DNA of 64,000 bases from Rhodocyclaceae bacterium (lineage in GTDB: Bacteria; Pseudomonadota; Gammaproteobacteria; Burkholderiales; Rhodocyclaceae), in contig JAGRFQ010000001.1 of NCBI GenBank assembly GCA_020445945.1, forward strand, positions 30,571-94,570, given 5' to 3'. The notes under the pieces are model-generated. The model was not told the origin of the DNA and ran no database searches. It was given only the letters and a program-made list of their open reading frames with translations. This document shows positions 1 through 8,995 of the stretch, piece after piece. Every line of letters begins with the position of its first letter. Positions within the stretch are counted from its first letter, which is position 1. The position numbers were made by a program, and so were the translations under genes.

Positions 1-263
1 CAGACGAGGCTATCGAGAAGCTCGAGGAGGCGCGTGGCCTGGACAGCTCGAACGCCAACGTGAACTACAATCTCGGCCTTGCCTATCTACGGGTCAGGAA
101 TTACGACAAGGCGCTTGAATCGGCTCACGCGGCGTATCGCCTCGGTTTTCCGTTGCCGGGGCTGCGTCGCCAGCTTGAGCAGGCGGGCCGCTGGAAGGCG
201 CCGGCACCCGAGGCGTCCCCCGCTGGCGCTGAGCCGGAATTGGAAGCGCAGGAAAAAAACTAG
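1..263 (+). CDS. TPR-repeat protein, C-terminal part (5' end outside window)
   Basis: The reading frame is open from base 3 to a TAG stop at 261-263, so the window holds only the C-terminal ~86 residues. The visible part contains a TPR unit (NYNLGLAYLRVRNYDKALES followed by a second helix), which is a protein-protein interaction fold. An Ala/Pro/Glu-rich tail follows and ends in EAQEKN. A GTG at 60 exists, but the frame and the TPR pattern continue upstream of it, so it is not the true start. The gene converges on argB, and the 40-base gap holds no convincing terminator. Function cannot be assigned from the tail alone. Confidence 0.75.
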   Translation, partial: DEAIEKLEEARGLDSSNANVNYNLGLAYLRVRNYDKALESAHAAYRLGFPLPGLRRQLEQAGRWKAPAPEASPAGAEPELEAQEKN

Positions 264-303
264 CTCATGTGCTTCTTCGCAGATAGCAAACTGCGGCCCT
301 TGT

Positions 304-1242
<939 letters not shown>

Positions 1243-1284
1243 CTAGCCGGTGTGCGCGGGTGGGGAAAAGCGCAGTGCCGGCTT

Positions 1285-2454
1285 TCAGGGGGCTGTGCGG
1301 TGTTGGAGCGCGCCGGGCGACCATGTGCCGGGGGGCGTGAGCGGGCGTGTCGTGTGCGGTGGGGTGAACTCGCGCGCCGGGGTGAGGGCGATGCCGCGCC
1401 AGCGTCCGGCCGGGGGCGTGGTGCTCCACAGTGGGCTGTGGGCGCGAAGCCGGAAGTCTCCGGCGTCCGGATTGCGGAGCATGGTGGATGTGGCGCGACG
1501 GTTGCCGTCGCGCGCCTCGGGCGTGGGGCTGTCGAAGCGGCCGGGGCCGACGAGCAGGTTGTTGCGGGTGACGACGTCGGCGGCACTGGGTGTGCCGTGA
1601 TGGCGCCAGACGCGCAGAAACCAGCTGCCGGGCAGGGCGGGCGTGATGAGGGTGTTATGGCTCAGCACCACGCGGTTGTCGCGCCAGTGGGTGCCCTCGG
1701 CGGCGTAGCTGATCAGCGCGGCGTTGGAGGTGCGCGGGCTCTGGCCGATGATGTTGCCGATGACGATGGCGACGCCGCCGTCCGGAAACTCCAGCTCGTA
1801 GGCCGCCTCGCCGTCCGGGCGGTCGACGATCTGGTTGTATTCGATGTGGCTGCGCATGGCCCGCGATTTGATCAGGTGCGCGCGGTACCCCCCGCTGAAG
1901 CGGCTGCCGCGGATGGTGACCTGGCCGATCCGGCCGACATACAGCAGGTGGTGGAGTGCGCCGGGGTGGTGCGGGGCGCGGGCGAATTCGCTGTCTTCGA
2001 TGTGCAGCGTCGCGGTCGCGTCGTTGCCTGCCAGCAAGCCGTTTTCGTTGTTGAAAAAGCGGGTGTTGCGCAGGTACAGGTGACCGCGTTCGAAGCGAAT
2101 GCCGGCACCGTTCAGGTCGGGGACGCGGGCGCCGCGAAATTCGATGTTCTCGATCGTGATCGTGCCGCCGCGTATCACCCAGATCGCCTTGTCCTCGGCC
2201 GAGGCGCCATCGGCTTCGAGTACCGCGCCGCCGCCGAGCCCGCGGATGGTGAGATTGTCTTGCCGCCAGATGGCCACATCGTGGCGATAGATGCCGGGCT
2301 CGATCTCGACCGTGTCGCCGTCTTGCGCGACACGCGCGGCGTCGGCGATGCGGGTCAGCGGCTGCGCGGGGCCCACGCGCCAAGTGTCGGCCTGCGCGCC
2401 GGGCGCGAGCAGCAGCATGGCGAACAGCAGCGAGGCGACGGGGGCGTGCGGCAT
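1285..2454 (-). CDS. Secreted right-handed beta-helix repeat protein
   Basis: This 389-residue protein starts with a clear Sec signal peptide (hydrophobic LLFAMLLLAPGAQA, residues ~9-22, cleavage after AQA). The mature part has the periodic N/G/I pattern of a parallel beta-helix, for example IEPGIYRHDV, NLTIRGLGGG, TITIENIEFRGA, LYLRNTRFFNNENG and VTIRGSRFSGG. This is the fold of pectate-lyase-like and NosD-like proteins. The C-terminal ~60 residues are Pro/Thr/Arg-rich and not helix-like. No catalytic residues of a known lyase could be recognised, so the role (polysaccharide binding or processing, or a surface protein) is unknown. It is upstream of argB on the same strand; co-transcription is possible but no functional link is evident. 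Confidence 0.8.
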   Translation of the reverse strand: MPHAPVASLLFAMLLLAPGAQADTWRVGPAQPLTRIADAARVAQDGDTVEIEPGIYRHDVAIWRQDNLTIRGLGGGAVLEADGASAEDKAIWVIRGGTITIENIEFRGARVPDLNGAGIRFERGHLYLRNTRFFNNENGLLAGNDATATLHIEDSEFARAPHHPGALHHLLYVGRIGQVTIRGSRFSGGYRAHLIKSRAMRSHIEYNQIVDRPDGEAAYELEFPDGGVAIVIGNIIGQSPRTSNAALISYAAEGTHWRDNRVVLSHNTLITPALPGSWFLRVWRHHGTPSAADVVTRNNLLVGPGRFDSPTPEARDGNRRATSTMLRNPDAGDFRLRAHSPLWSTTPPAGRWRGIALTPAREFTPPHTTRPLTPPGTWSPGALQHRTAP

Positions 2455-2498
2455 GACGAGGCAAGCGGGGATGGAGCCTGATCGTAGCGTGCCAGCGC

Positions 2499-2529
2499 AA
2501 AAAAGGCGACGCCGTGGTGGCGCCGCCTT
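2499..2529 (-). terminator. Rho-independent terminator of hsp20
   Basis: An 11-bp inverted repeat (arms 2503-2513 and 2519-2529, 5-base loop, one G-U pair when read on the minus strand) is followed on the minus strand by a run of six T (2504-2499). It sits just after the hsp20 stop codon and before the beta-helix gene, so it separates the two transcription units. Confidence 0.85.
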
Positions 2530-2551
2530 GCGGCTTGTGGGTGTGCGGTGC

Positions 2552-2968
2552 TTACTCGATGGTCAGGCGTTTGGCCTGGACTTCGGCCTTCTTGGGTAGC
2601 GTGAGCTCCAGCACGCCATCGGTGAATCTGGCTGACGCGGCGCTGTCGTCCACGTCCTGACCGAGCTGGAAGCTGCGCTGTACCTTGCCGTAGTAGCGCT
2701 CGGTGCGCAGCACCCGTTCGCCGTCCTTGTGGTCTTGCCGGGCTTTGCGCTCGGCGCTGATCGAGACCACCGGGCCGTCGATGTGGACATGAATGTCCTC
2801 TTTGGCGATGCCCGGCAGTTCGGCGTGGAGACGGTAATTCTCCGGCCCTTCCTGGACGTCGACACGCATTTGTGGCGCCTCCCCGCTGTTGCCGCCGAAG
2901 TCGACCGGGCGGACGAAGAAGCCGCGGAACAGATCCTCGAAAGGATCATGACGAATGATATTGCTCAT
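2552..2968 (-). CDS. Small heat shock protein, Hsp20/alpha-crystallin family
   Basis: This 138-residue cytosolic chaperone binds unfolding proteins and holds them for refolding. The alpha-crystallin domain covers about residues 35-125. It includes the ENYRLHAELPGIAKEDIHVHIDG block, ISAERKA, the RSFQL strand and the closing A-x-x-x-x-G-V-L-E-L motif (ARFTDGVLELTLPKK). The short N-terminus (HDPFEDLFRGFF) is usual for class A bacterial sHsps; a C-terminal IxI motif is not seen. A strong Shine-Dalgarno (AAGGAGGG) lies 4 bases before the ATG. A sigma-32-like promoter and a possible SD-sequestering leader lie upstream (see those entries). Confidence 0.95.
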   Translation of the reverse strand: MSNIIRHDPFEDLFRGFFVRPVDFGGNSGEAPQMRVDVQEGPENYRLHAELPGIAKEDIHVHIDGPVVSISAERKARQDHKDGERVLRTERYYGKVQRSFQLGQDVDDSAASARFTDGVLELTLPKKAEVQAKRLTIE

Positions 2969-3012
2969 GAGACCCTCCTTTTTACGGGGTGATTAACGAC
3001 TGTGTGTTACCG

Positions 3013-3040
3013 ATATCGTGTCGCCGCGAAGGATTTCAAG
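3013..3040 (-). promoter_or_regulatory. Heat-shock (sigma-32-type) promoter of hsp20
   Basis: On the minus strand CTTGAAA (3040-3034) matches the sigma-32 -35 consensus exactly. After 13 bases it is followed by CACGATAT (3020-3013), which agrees with CCCCATNT at most positions. The predicted start (~3006) gives a ~38-base leader. The -35 overlaps the nudB stop codon. In the leader, ACCC (2990-2987) can pair with GGGT (2975-2972) of the ribosome-binding region, a possible weak thermosensor. Confidence 0.6.
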
Positions 3041-3485
3041 AGGGCTGATGCGCGCTGCTGTGACGGGCAAGCAGATGGAAGATGTCGCGGTTGGTCCACG
3101 ACCAGGTGCGTGCCAGCGCCGCGTCGAGCGGCAGCCATGCCAGCGCGTCGTGCTCGCCGGGGTCGAGCCGCACGGCCGTGTTTTCGGGTACGCACAGGCT
3201 GAACACGTGCTCGGTGTTGTGGGTCACCTCCGGCGCGTAACGCGCGGCCCAGGCGGGCGGAATGGGGTAGCGGTTGGCGAGTCGCCAGTCGATGAGGTCG
3301 GCGGCGGCCACCGCCAGCCCGGTTTCTTCGCGGACCTCGCGCAACGCAGCATCGCGCGGTGTCTCTGCCGCCTCGAGGCTCCCGGTGACCGATTGCCAGA
3401 AGCGTGCCGGGGGGCGACGGTGGAGGAGGAGAAATCGCTGCGCCGGGGTGTGGATGGCAACCAGCACCGACACCGGCCGTTTCAT
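3036..3485 (-). CDS. nudB: Nudix hydrolase, probable dihydroneopterin triphosphate pyrophosphatase
   Basis: This 149-residue Nudix hydrolase has the full Nudix box at residues 35-57 (G-x5-E-x7-REVREETGL), which binds the catalytic metal. Overall similarity (RPVSVLVAIHT start, FWQSVTGSLE, TEHVFSL, HDALAWLPLDAA) fits NudB, which removes pyrophosphate from dihydroneopterin triphosphate in folate synthesis. Its ATG overlaps the stop of the barstar-like gene by 4 bases, so it is the last gene of the RR-RNase-barstar-nudB operon. In other betaproteobacteria nudB often follows aspS and DUF502 genes; here the RNase module and the TPR regulator lie between. Confidence 0.85.
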   Translation of the reverse strand: MKRPVSVLVAIHTPAQRFLLLHRRPPARFWQSVTGSLEAAETPRDAALREVREETGLAVAAADLIDWRLANRYPIPPAWAARYAPEVTHNTEHVFSLCVPENTAVRLDPGEHDALAWLPLDAALARTWSWTNRDIFHLLARHSSAHQPS

Positions 3486-3907
3486 GCCGCGGTGGGGGCG
3501 GCGAGAAGTTGCGGGTCGATGAAAACGTGAAACGCGGTGCCGGCGTCCTGCCAGGCGTCGCAGGCGTCTTCGAGGAGGCGCAGCAGTGTGATGCGGTCTT
3601 TTTCACGTGCGGCGCTGCCGCTCAGCAGCACGACGAATTGGCCCTCGGGCAGCCATTCCAGATCGGTCAGGCAGTCGTACAGCGCGTCCCAGTTGTGGCC
3701 GAACCAGCGCGGCATGTCAAAGGCCCGGGCGAAGGCGGTGAGGATGTCGGCTTTGCGCGCCGCCTGGGTGAGGGCGATCTCGATGCGATGCGTTGTGCCC
3801 GCGTCGGGGCGCAGGGGCAGCGTGGCAAAGTCGGCTGCGGGGCGCGCCAGCAGGCCGTTGGGGCCGGCGAGGAAATCGGGCGGGAGCGTGTCGGGGGGCG
3901 CGATCAT
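3482..3907 (-). CDS. Barstar-like ribonuclease inhibitor
   Basis: This is a 141-residue cytosolic protein starting at ATG 3907, which overlaps the RNase stop by 4 bases. A longer frame runs upstream but is antisense-like noise within the RNase gene. The segment FGHNWDALYDCLTDL (69-83) is the barstar signature. Asp74 and Asp78 align with the barstar Asp35/Asp39 residues that plug the barnase active site. No signal peptide is present. Coupling to the RNase strongly suggests that it protects the producing cell. The N-terminal ~40 residues go beyond classical barstar (89 aa), as in many proteobacterial homologues. Confidence 0.88.
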   Translation of the reverse strand: MIAPPDTLPPDFLAGPNGLLARPAADFATLPLRPDAGTTHRIEIALTQAARKADILTAFARAFDMPRWFGHNWDALYDCLTDLEWLPEGQFVVLLSGSAAREKDRITLLRLLEDACDAWQDAGTAFHVFIDPQLLAAPTAA

Positions 3908-4368
3908 GGGGCGTCCGGGAGGCGCGTGAAGCTGCGATAGTGGTCGGCGGTGTAGTAGAACACCACGGGTGGCTGGCCGCCGGCGACGATGCGCCGCGCG
4001 CCACGGGTGCGTTCGCCAGGCGTCGGCACGGTGTACTCGCGGTAATAGCCGCGCGGTTTGCCCGGCAGGCGCTTCTCGCGGTTCTGGAACACCGTGCCGT
4101 CCTTGCGGTAGGGGAAGGGCCCGCCGCGCTTGATCAGCGCCAGCGTGTCGATGGCCTCGGCCGGCAGACCGGCGTAGGCGCGCGGCGCGGACTGCGTGAT
4201 CGCGGGTGAAACAAGGCTCGCCTTGGGTGCCGGGGCGTCGGCGTTGCAGCCGCTGAGCAGGGCCAGCGCGAACAGCGCGGTGGATGCGATCCGGGCGGGC
4301 AGCGATGGCGGTTTGGTGGCGTCTGCGGGTATCGCGCCAGTGTAGCAAGGCCCGTCGCGGGGCGTCAC
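3904..4368 (-). CDS. Barnase/RNase Sa-type guanyl-specific ribonuclease, predicted lipoprotein
   Basis: This 154-residue protein starts at a GTG (4368) that overlaps the upstream stop (GTGA). Residues ~25-41 form a lipoprotein signal (ALFALALLSG-C41; lipobox LSGC). The C-terminal domain is an N1/T1/barnase-type RNase: DGTVFQNREKRLP, YYREYTVPTPG with the catalytic base Glu111, RGARRIV (Arg122/Arg126) and DHYRSF (His143), matching the Glu/Arg/His set of RNase Sa. The family cleaves RNA 3' of G. Export as a lipoprotein with a cytosolic barstar partner encoded next suggests a toxin/immunity or extracytoplasmic RNA-scavenging role; the sequence cannot decide which. Confidence 0.88.
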   Translation of the reverse strand: MTPRDGPCYTGAIPADATKPPSLPARIASTALFALALLSGCNADAPAPKASLVSPAITQSAPRAYAGLPAEAIDTLALIKRGGPFPYRKDGTVFQNREKRLPGKPRGYYREYTVPTPGERTRGARRIVAGGQPPVVFYYTADHYRSFTRLPDAP

Positions 4369-5990
4369 ACCTTGACGTTGCTGATGCCGAATTTCACCTG
4401 CAGCTTGCGCAGGAAGTCGCCCAGCGCGGGCAGGCGCGGGTTGGCCGGGTCCTGGCGGCGGACGCGTTCGATGAGCTGGCGCGCCTGGGTGGCGAAGGGG
4501 TCGTTCCAGCCCCGGTTTTCGATGTGGCGCAGCAGCGCGAGTGCGGCGTTGAACAGGACGTGACCGTTGTTCGGCATCTTGCGCGCGGCGTTGAGCATTT
4601 CCTCGACCGCGCCGTCGAAGTCGCCCGATTTGGCCTTCTCGGCGCCCACCGAGACCAGCAGCCGCACCTCCTCGTGAATGCGTTTCTCAAGTGCTTTGGC
4701 CAGGTCGCTGCGCCCGCTCGATTCGAGCATGTTGCGCGTTTTTGCAATACTGCGCGGGTTCTCCTCGGTGCGCAGGATGTCGAGCACGACGGTGCTGCCT
4801 TCGTCCTCCAACCCGTTGTCGAAGCAGGTGCGTGCCAGCTCGTGTTTGAGGCCGGTGGGCAGGGTGGCGAGGCGGGCAGACGCCTTGAGCGCCGCCTTGG
4901 CGGCTGCGCGGGCCTTGTCGCTGTCGCCGAGCTGCTGGTGGAGCAGCGCCGATGACAGCGCGGTGCACATCTTGCCGGCGTCGGTCGAGCCCATTGATTT
5001 GTCGAGGTCGCGCAGTGTCGCGGCGGCGTCTTCGAGCTTGCCGGTGCCGATCTGCGCGTGCATCAGCGAGAGGTGGTCGGCGGGGTCGCGGAAGTCGGAA
5101 TACTTGCCTTTGCGCACGACCTCGCTGAGCACGGTCTCTGCGGTGCCGGCATCGCCCAGATCGAGCGCGATGTTACCCAGGTGGCGCAGCCGGCCGAGGC
5201 GATTGGGAGACACCGCGGTGGCCCGCAGCAGGACGTCGCGCGCGGGTTCGAGCTGATCGGCGGCCTCGCGCGTGCGCGCCAGCCAGTCGTAGGCGTCGAG
5301 AAAATTCTCGTTCTCCTCGACCAGCCCGACCAGCAGCACTTCGGCCTGCGAATACTGCTGCTTCATGAACAGCGCCTTGGCCAGCCCGAGGCGGGCCCAC
5401 GGGGCGGCGTGCCGGGCGAGGACATCGGTGTAGATGGCCTCGGCCTCGTCGGCCTCGCCGACCGCGACATGCAGCTCGGCGCGCAGGCGCATGAAATCGA
5501 TCTGATAGTGCGGAAAGCGGCGCTCGGCCTCGACGCACTCGCGCAGCGCGCCCGGCGTGTCGCGCGCCTCGATGCGGCGGTAGGCGGGCATGAAGGCGGC
5601 ACGTTTGAGCACCGCGCGGACGATGCGCCGATGCAGCGTGTCGGCGGCGAAGGGTTTGAGCACGTAGTCGTTGGGCGCCAGCTCGGCGGCGGAGATGACT
5701 TTCTCGTACTGCCGTTCGCCGGTGACCATGATGAACAGGGTCTTGAGCGCAATGATGTTGTTGGAGCGCAGGTCTTCGAGCAGGTGCTGGCCGTCCTGGC
5801 CCTCGCCGAGGTGGTATTCGCACAGGATCAGGTCGAAGCTCTGTTCGCGCAGCTTGCGCACCGCGGCCCCGGCCGATACGGCAAGCTGCACACGCTCGAT
5901 GCCGCTGTCGCCGAGCATGTTGCGCAGCTGGGTGCGCATGTTCGGGTTGGCTTCGATGACCAGCGTGGTAAGCGGCGAGAGGTCCGGCAT
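4365..5990 (-). CDS. Receiver-domain protein with TPR repeats; phospho-acceptor Asp replaced by Glu
   Basis: This 541-residue protein has an N-terminal CheY-like receiver (residues ~8-128) and about 400 residues of TPR helices. The receiver keeps Glu13, Thr90 and Lys112 (YVLKPF). The usual phosphorylated Asp in the CDYxLG segment is Glu58 (CEYHLGEGQDG), read directly from the GAA codon at 5819-5817. Many such receiver-TPR proteins exist in proteobacteria with no output domain; they are thought to act by protein contacts. Glu58 suggests a fixed, phospho-mimicking state. The gene is the first of an operon with the RNase, barstar and nudB genes. Confidence 0.88.
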   Translation of the reverse strand: MPDLSPLTTLVIEANPNMRTQLRNMLGDSGIERVQLAVSAGAAVRKLREQSFDLILCEYHLGEGQDGQHLLEDLRSNNIIALKTLFIMVTGERQYEKVISAAELAPNDYVLKPFAADTLHRRIVRAVLKRAAFMPAYRRIEARDTPGALRECVEAERRFPHYQIDFMRLRAELHVAVGEADEAEAIYTDVLARHAAPWARLGLAKALFMKQQYSQAEVLLVGLVEENENFLDAYDWLARTREAADQLEPARDVLLRATAVSPNRLGRLRHLGNIALDLGDAGTAETVLSEVVRKGKYSDFRDPADHLSLMHAQIGTGKLEDAAATLRDLDKSMGSTDAGKMCTALSSALLHQQLGDSDKARAAAKAALKASARLATLPTGLKHELARTCFDNGLEDEGSTVVLDILRTEENPRSIAKTRNMLESSGRSDLAKALEKRIHEEVRLLVSVGAEKAKSGDFDGAVEEMLNAARKMPNNGHVLFNAALALLRHIENRGWNDPFATQARQLIERVRRQDPANPRLPALGDFLRKLQVKFGISNVKV

Positions 5991-6066
5991 GGGCGCGTAT
6001 ACAAGGACGGGGGATCTGCCTTTTCTTCGGCCGTTGCGAGCGGATCTTGAGCGCGCCGGGGGAACG

Positions 6067-6088
6067 AAAAGGGCGGCCGGAGCCGCCC
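6067..6088 (-). terminator. Rho-independent terminator of aspS
   Basis: A perfect 7-bp GC-rich stem (6071-6077 with 6082-6088, 4-base loop) is followed on the minus strand by TTTT (6070-6067). It lies 23 bases past the aspS stop codon, before the receiver-TPR gene. Confidence 0.75.
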
Positions 6089-6110
6089 TGTCGGGTGCGT
6101 TGCGGGCCGC

Positions 6111-7907
6111 TCAGCCCTTGGCGACCTCGACGCTGGTCTCCACCTTCTGGCGCAGGCGGATGTGCAGGTCGCGCAGCTGGCGTTCGTCGACATCGCCCGG
6201 CGCGTCGGTCAGCAGGCATTGCGCGCGCTGGGTCTTGGGGAAGGCGATGACGTCGCGGATCGACTCGGCGCCGGTCATCAGCGTGACCACGCGGTCGAGC
6301 CCGAAGGCCAGGCCGCCGTGCGGCGGCGCGCCGAACTTGAGCGCATCGAGCAGGAAGCCGAACTTGATGCGCGCTTCCTCGTCATCGATGTTGAGCGCGC
6401 GGAAGACCTTTTCCTGCACCTCGGCGCGATGGATACGCACCGACCCGCCGCCGATCTCCCAGCCGTTGAGGGCGATGTCGTAGGCTTTGGCCAGACATTG
6501 GCCCGGGTCGGTGTCGAGCAGATCGACATGGTCGTCCTTGGGCGCGGTGAACGGGTGGTGGCAGGCCGTCCAGCGCTTGTCGTCCTCATCGTATTCGAAC
6601 ATCGGAAAGTCGGTGACCCACACCGGCATCCAGTCGGCGCCGTTGAGATGGCCTTTTTCGTGACCGATCTTCACGCGCAGCGCGCCGATGGCATCGTTGA
6701 CCACCTTGGCCTTGTCGGCGCCGAAGAACATCAGGTCGCCATCCTTGGCGCCGGAGCGCTCGACGATGGCTGCCAGGGCGGCGTCGGACAGGTTCTTGAC
6801 GATCGGCGATTGCAGGCCTTCACGGCCTTTGGCCACCTCGTTGAACTTGATCCAGGCCAGACCACGCGCGCCGTAGATGCCGACGAATTTGGTGTATTCG
6901 TCGATCTCGCCGCGGGTCAGCGCGCCGCCGCCGGGAATCAGCAGGCCGGCGACCCGGCCGCCGCTGTTGGCCGGACCGGCGAAGACCTTGAAGTCGACGC
7001 TCTTCATGACGTCGGTGAAATCGGTGAATTCGAGCGTGACGCGCAGGTCGGGCTTGTCGGAACCAAAGCGCGCCATCGCTTCGCCGTAGGTCATGCGCGG
7101 GAAGGGGCTGGGCAGCTGGACGTCGAGCGCTTCGGTAAACACGAAGCGGATCAGCGCTTCCATCAGCCCGGTGATGGCGACCTCGTCCATGAACGAGGTC
7201 TCGATATCGACCTGGGTGAATTCAGGCTGACGGTCGGCGCGCAGGTCTTCGTCGCGGAAGCACTTGGTGAGCTGGTAGTAGCGGTCGAAGCCGGCCACCA
7301 TGAGCAGCTGCTTGAACAGCTGCGGTGACTGCGGCAGGGCGAAGAAGTGCCCCGGATGGACCCGCGAGGGCACCAGATAGTCGCGCGCACCTTCGGGCGT
7401 GCTCCTGGTGAGCATCGGGGTTTCGATGTCGATGAAACCGTGCTCGTCGAGAAAGCGGCGGAAGGCCATGCTGACCTTGTAGCGCAGCATCAGGTTGTGC
7501 TGCATGTGCGGACGACGCAGGTCGATCACGCGGTGGGTCAGGCGGGTGGTCTCCGACAGGTTGTCGTCGTCGAGCTGGAACGGTGGCGTGGCCGAGGGGT
7601 TGAGCACCTCGATGTCGTGACACAGGACTTCGATCTCGCCGGAGGTGAGGTTGGCGTTTTCGGTGCCGGCCGGGCGGCGGCGGACCTTGCCGGTCATTTT
7701 CAGCACAAACTCGTTGCGAATCGATTCGGCCACTGCAAACATGTCGGCGCGGTCGGGGTCGCACACGACCTGAACCAGCCCTTCGCGGTCGCGCAGGTCG
7801 ACAAAGATGACCCCGCCGTGGTCGCGGCGGCGATGCACCCAGCCGCACAGGGTGACACTCTGATCGAGATCGGCGGCAGTCACCTGACCGCAGTAGTGAG
7901 TACGCAT
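6111..7907 (-). CDS. aspS: Aspartyl-tRNA synthetase (class II)
   Basis: This 598-residue class II aminoacyl-tRNA synthetase charges tRNA-Asp. The N-terminal OB-fold anticodon-binding domain ([21 protein letters not shown], ~23-43) is followed by the catalytic core. Motif 2 is recognisable in [18 protein letters not shown] and motif 3 in [13 protein letters not shown] near the C-terminus. The bacterial GAD insertion domain lies between (~290-420). Full length is typical. Many betaproteobacteria lack AsnRS and use a non-discriminating AspRS with GatCAB; the sequence here does not settle that. The DUF502 and FmdB genes are upstream on the same strand. Confidence 0.97.
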   Translation of the reverse strand: MRTHYCGQVTAADLDQSVTLCGWVHRRRDHGGVIFVDLRDREGLVQVVCDPDRADMFAVAESIRNEFVLKMTGKVRRRPAGTENANLTSGEIEVLCHDIEVLNPSATPPFQLDDDNLSETTRLTHRVIDLRRPHMQHNLMLRYKVSMAFRRFLDEHGFIDIETPMLTRSTPEGARDYLVPSRVHPGHFFALPQSPQLFKQLLMVAGFDRYYQLTKCFRDEDLRADRQPEFTQVDIETSFMDEVAITGLMEALIRFVFTEALDVQLPSPFPRMTYGEAMARFGSDKPDLRVTLEFTDFTDVMKSVDFKVFAGPANSGGRVAGLLIPGGGALTRGEIDEYTKFVGIYGARGLAWIKFNEVAKGREGLQSPIVKNLSDAALAAIVERSGAKDGDLMFFGADKAKVVNDAIGALRVKIGHEKGHLNGADWMPVWVTDFPMFEYDEDDKRWTACHHPFTAPKDDHVDLLDTDPGQCLAKAYDIALNGWEIGGGSVRIHRAEVQEKVFRALNIDDEEARIKFGFLLDALKFGAPPHGGLAFGLDRVVTLMTGAESIRDVIAFPKTQRAQCLLTDAPGDVDERQLRDLHIRLRQKVETSVEVAKG

Positions 7908-7957
7908 GAGTTGGATTCCGTAGTAAAACGCTTGGCGGCCAGGCCGCGAATTATGTG

Positions 7958-8578
7958 CTAGTCAGCCGGGGTCACCGAGGCGGGCACCCGCTTGACGGGC
8001 GATACGACGCCCATCGAAATGATGTATTTGAGGGCTTCGTCGACGCTCATGTCGAGCTCGACCACGTCTTCGCGCGGCACCATCAGAAAGAAGCCCGAAG
8101 TGGGGTTGGGCGTGGTCGGCACATAGACGCTGATGTAGTCGCCCGACAGGTGTTGTGCCGCATCGCCGCCGGGCTTGCCGGTGAGAAAAGCGATGGTCCA
8201 TGCCCCGGTGCGCGGGTATTGCACCAGCAAGGCCTTGCGAAAGGCGTGGCTCGAGCTCGAGAACAGGGTGTCGGAGACCTGTTTGACGCTGTAGTAGATC
8301 GACTTGACCACCGGAATGCGCGACAGGAAGCTCTCCCACAGACGCACCACGCGCTGGCCGAACACGTTGGCGCCGATCAGCCCGGTGGCGAGAATGATGA
8401 GCAGGGTGATGGCGACGCCCACGCCGGGGATGTCGAGGCCGAGGAAGGCTTTCGGTTGCCACCCCTCGGGTATCCACAGCAAAATCCGGTCGAGCGTGTT
8501 GATGATCCACGCCAGCAGCATGAAGGTGATGGAGAGCGGGATCCAGATCAGCAATCCGGTGACGAAGTATTTTTTCAT
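7958..8578 (-). CDS. DUF502 family integral membrane protein
   Basis: This is a 206-residue protein with two clear transmembrane segments ([21 protein letters not shown], ~6-26; [19 protein letters not shown], ~55-73). A conserved soluble part follows ([47 protein letters not shown]). These segments are characteristic of DUF502. Molecular function is not established. The family is commonly found beside fmdB-type and aspS genes in betaproteobacteria, as here (FmdB 9 bases upstream, aspS 50 bases downstream), so an operon is likely. Confidence 0.88.
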   Translation of the reverse strand: MKKYFVTGLLIWIPLSITFMLLAWIINTLDRILLWIPEGWQPKAFLGLDIPGVGVAITLLIILATGLIGANVFGQRVVRLWESFLSRIPVVKSIYYSVKQVSDTLFSSSSHAFRKALLVQYPRTGAWTIAFLTGKPGGDAAQHLSGDYISVYVPTTPNPTSGFFLMVPREDVVELDMSVDEALKYIISMGVVSPVKRVPASVTPAD

Positions 8579-8587
8579 TCAGCGTTG

Positions 8588-8869
8588 TCAGTGGCAGGCA
8601 CAGCCGCCGCCGCACGTGCCGGCGTCACTGCTGCTGCCCGCACTTTCCTTGGATGCAGCGGCCTTGGCTGCCGGGGTGGCCGTCGAGCCGCCCTTGAAGT
8701 CGGTTGCGTACCAGCCGGTGCCCTTGAGCTGAAAACCGGCCGCAGTCAGTTGTTTGCGGTAGGTCGCGGCACCGCACGCGGGGCAGTCGGTAAACGGGGC
8801 GTCACTCATCTTTTGCAGATGCTCTTTCTCGACACCACAACTTTCACAGCGGTAAGCGTAGATGGGCAT
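8588..8869 (-). CDS. FmdB-type zinc-ribbon protein
   Basis: This small 93-residue protein begins MPIYAYRCESCG and carries CxxC pairs at residues 8-11 and 29-32 (CPACG), forming the zinc ribbon of the FmdB/CxxC_CXXC_SSSS family. It ends with a low-complexity Ala/Ser tail and the Cys/His-rich GTCGGGCACH. The family is named after an amidase-regulator candidate, but no general role is proven. A start ATG at 8869 fits all family members. It is probably the first gene of the fmdB-DUF502-aspS operon. Confidence 0.88.
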   Translation of the reverse strand: MPIYAYRCESCGVEKEHLQKMSDAPFTDCPACGAATYRKQLTAAGFQLKGTGWYATDFKGGSTATPAAKAAASKESAGSSSDAGTCGGGCACH

Positions 8870-8995
8870 GACAAGCTCCAGAAAATCAAGCGCGTAAGTC
8901 TATCGTATCGACGGGACACGGGAAAGCTGGCCGCTGCGCATGCGCGACCATTCCCCTGCCCTAGCTGGGGGCGGGCGCGGCGTTTTAAACCCCGC

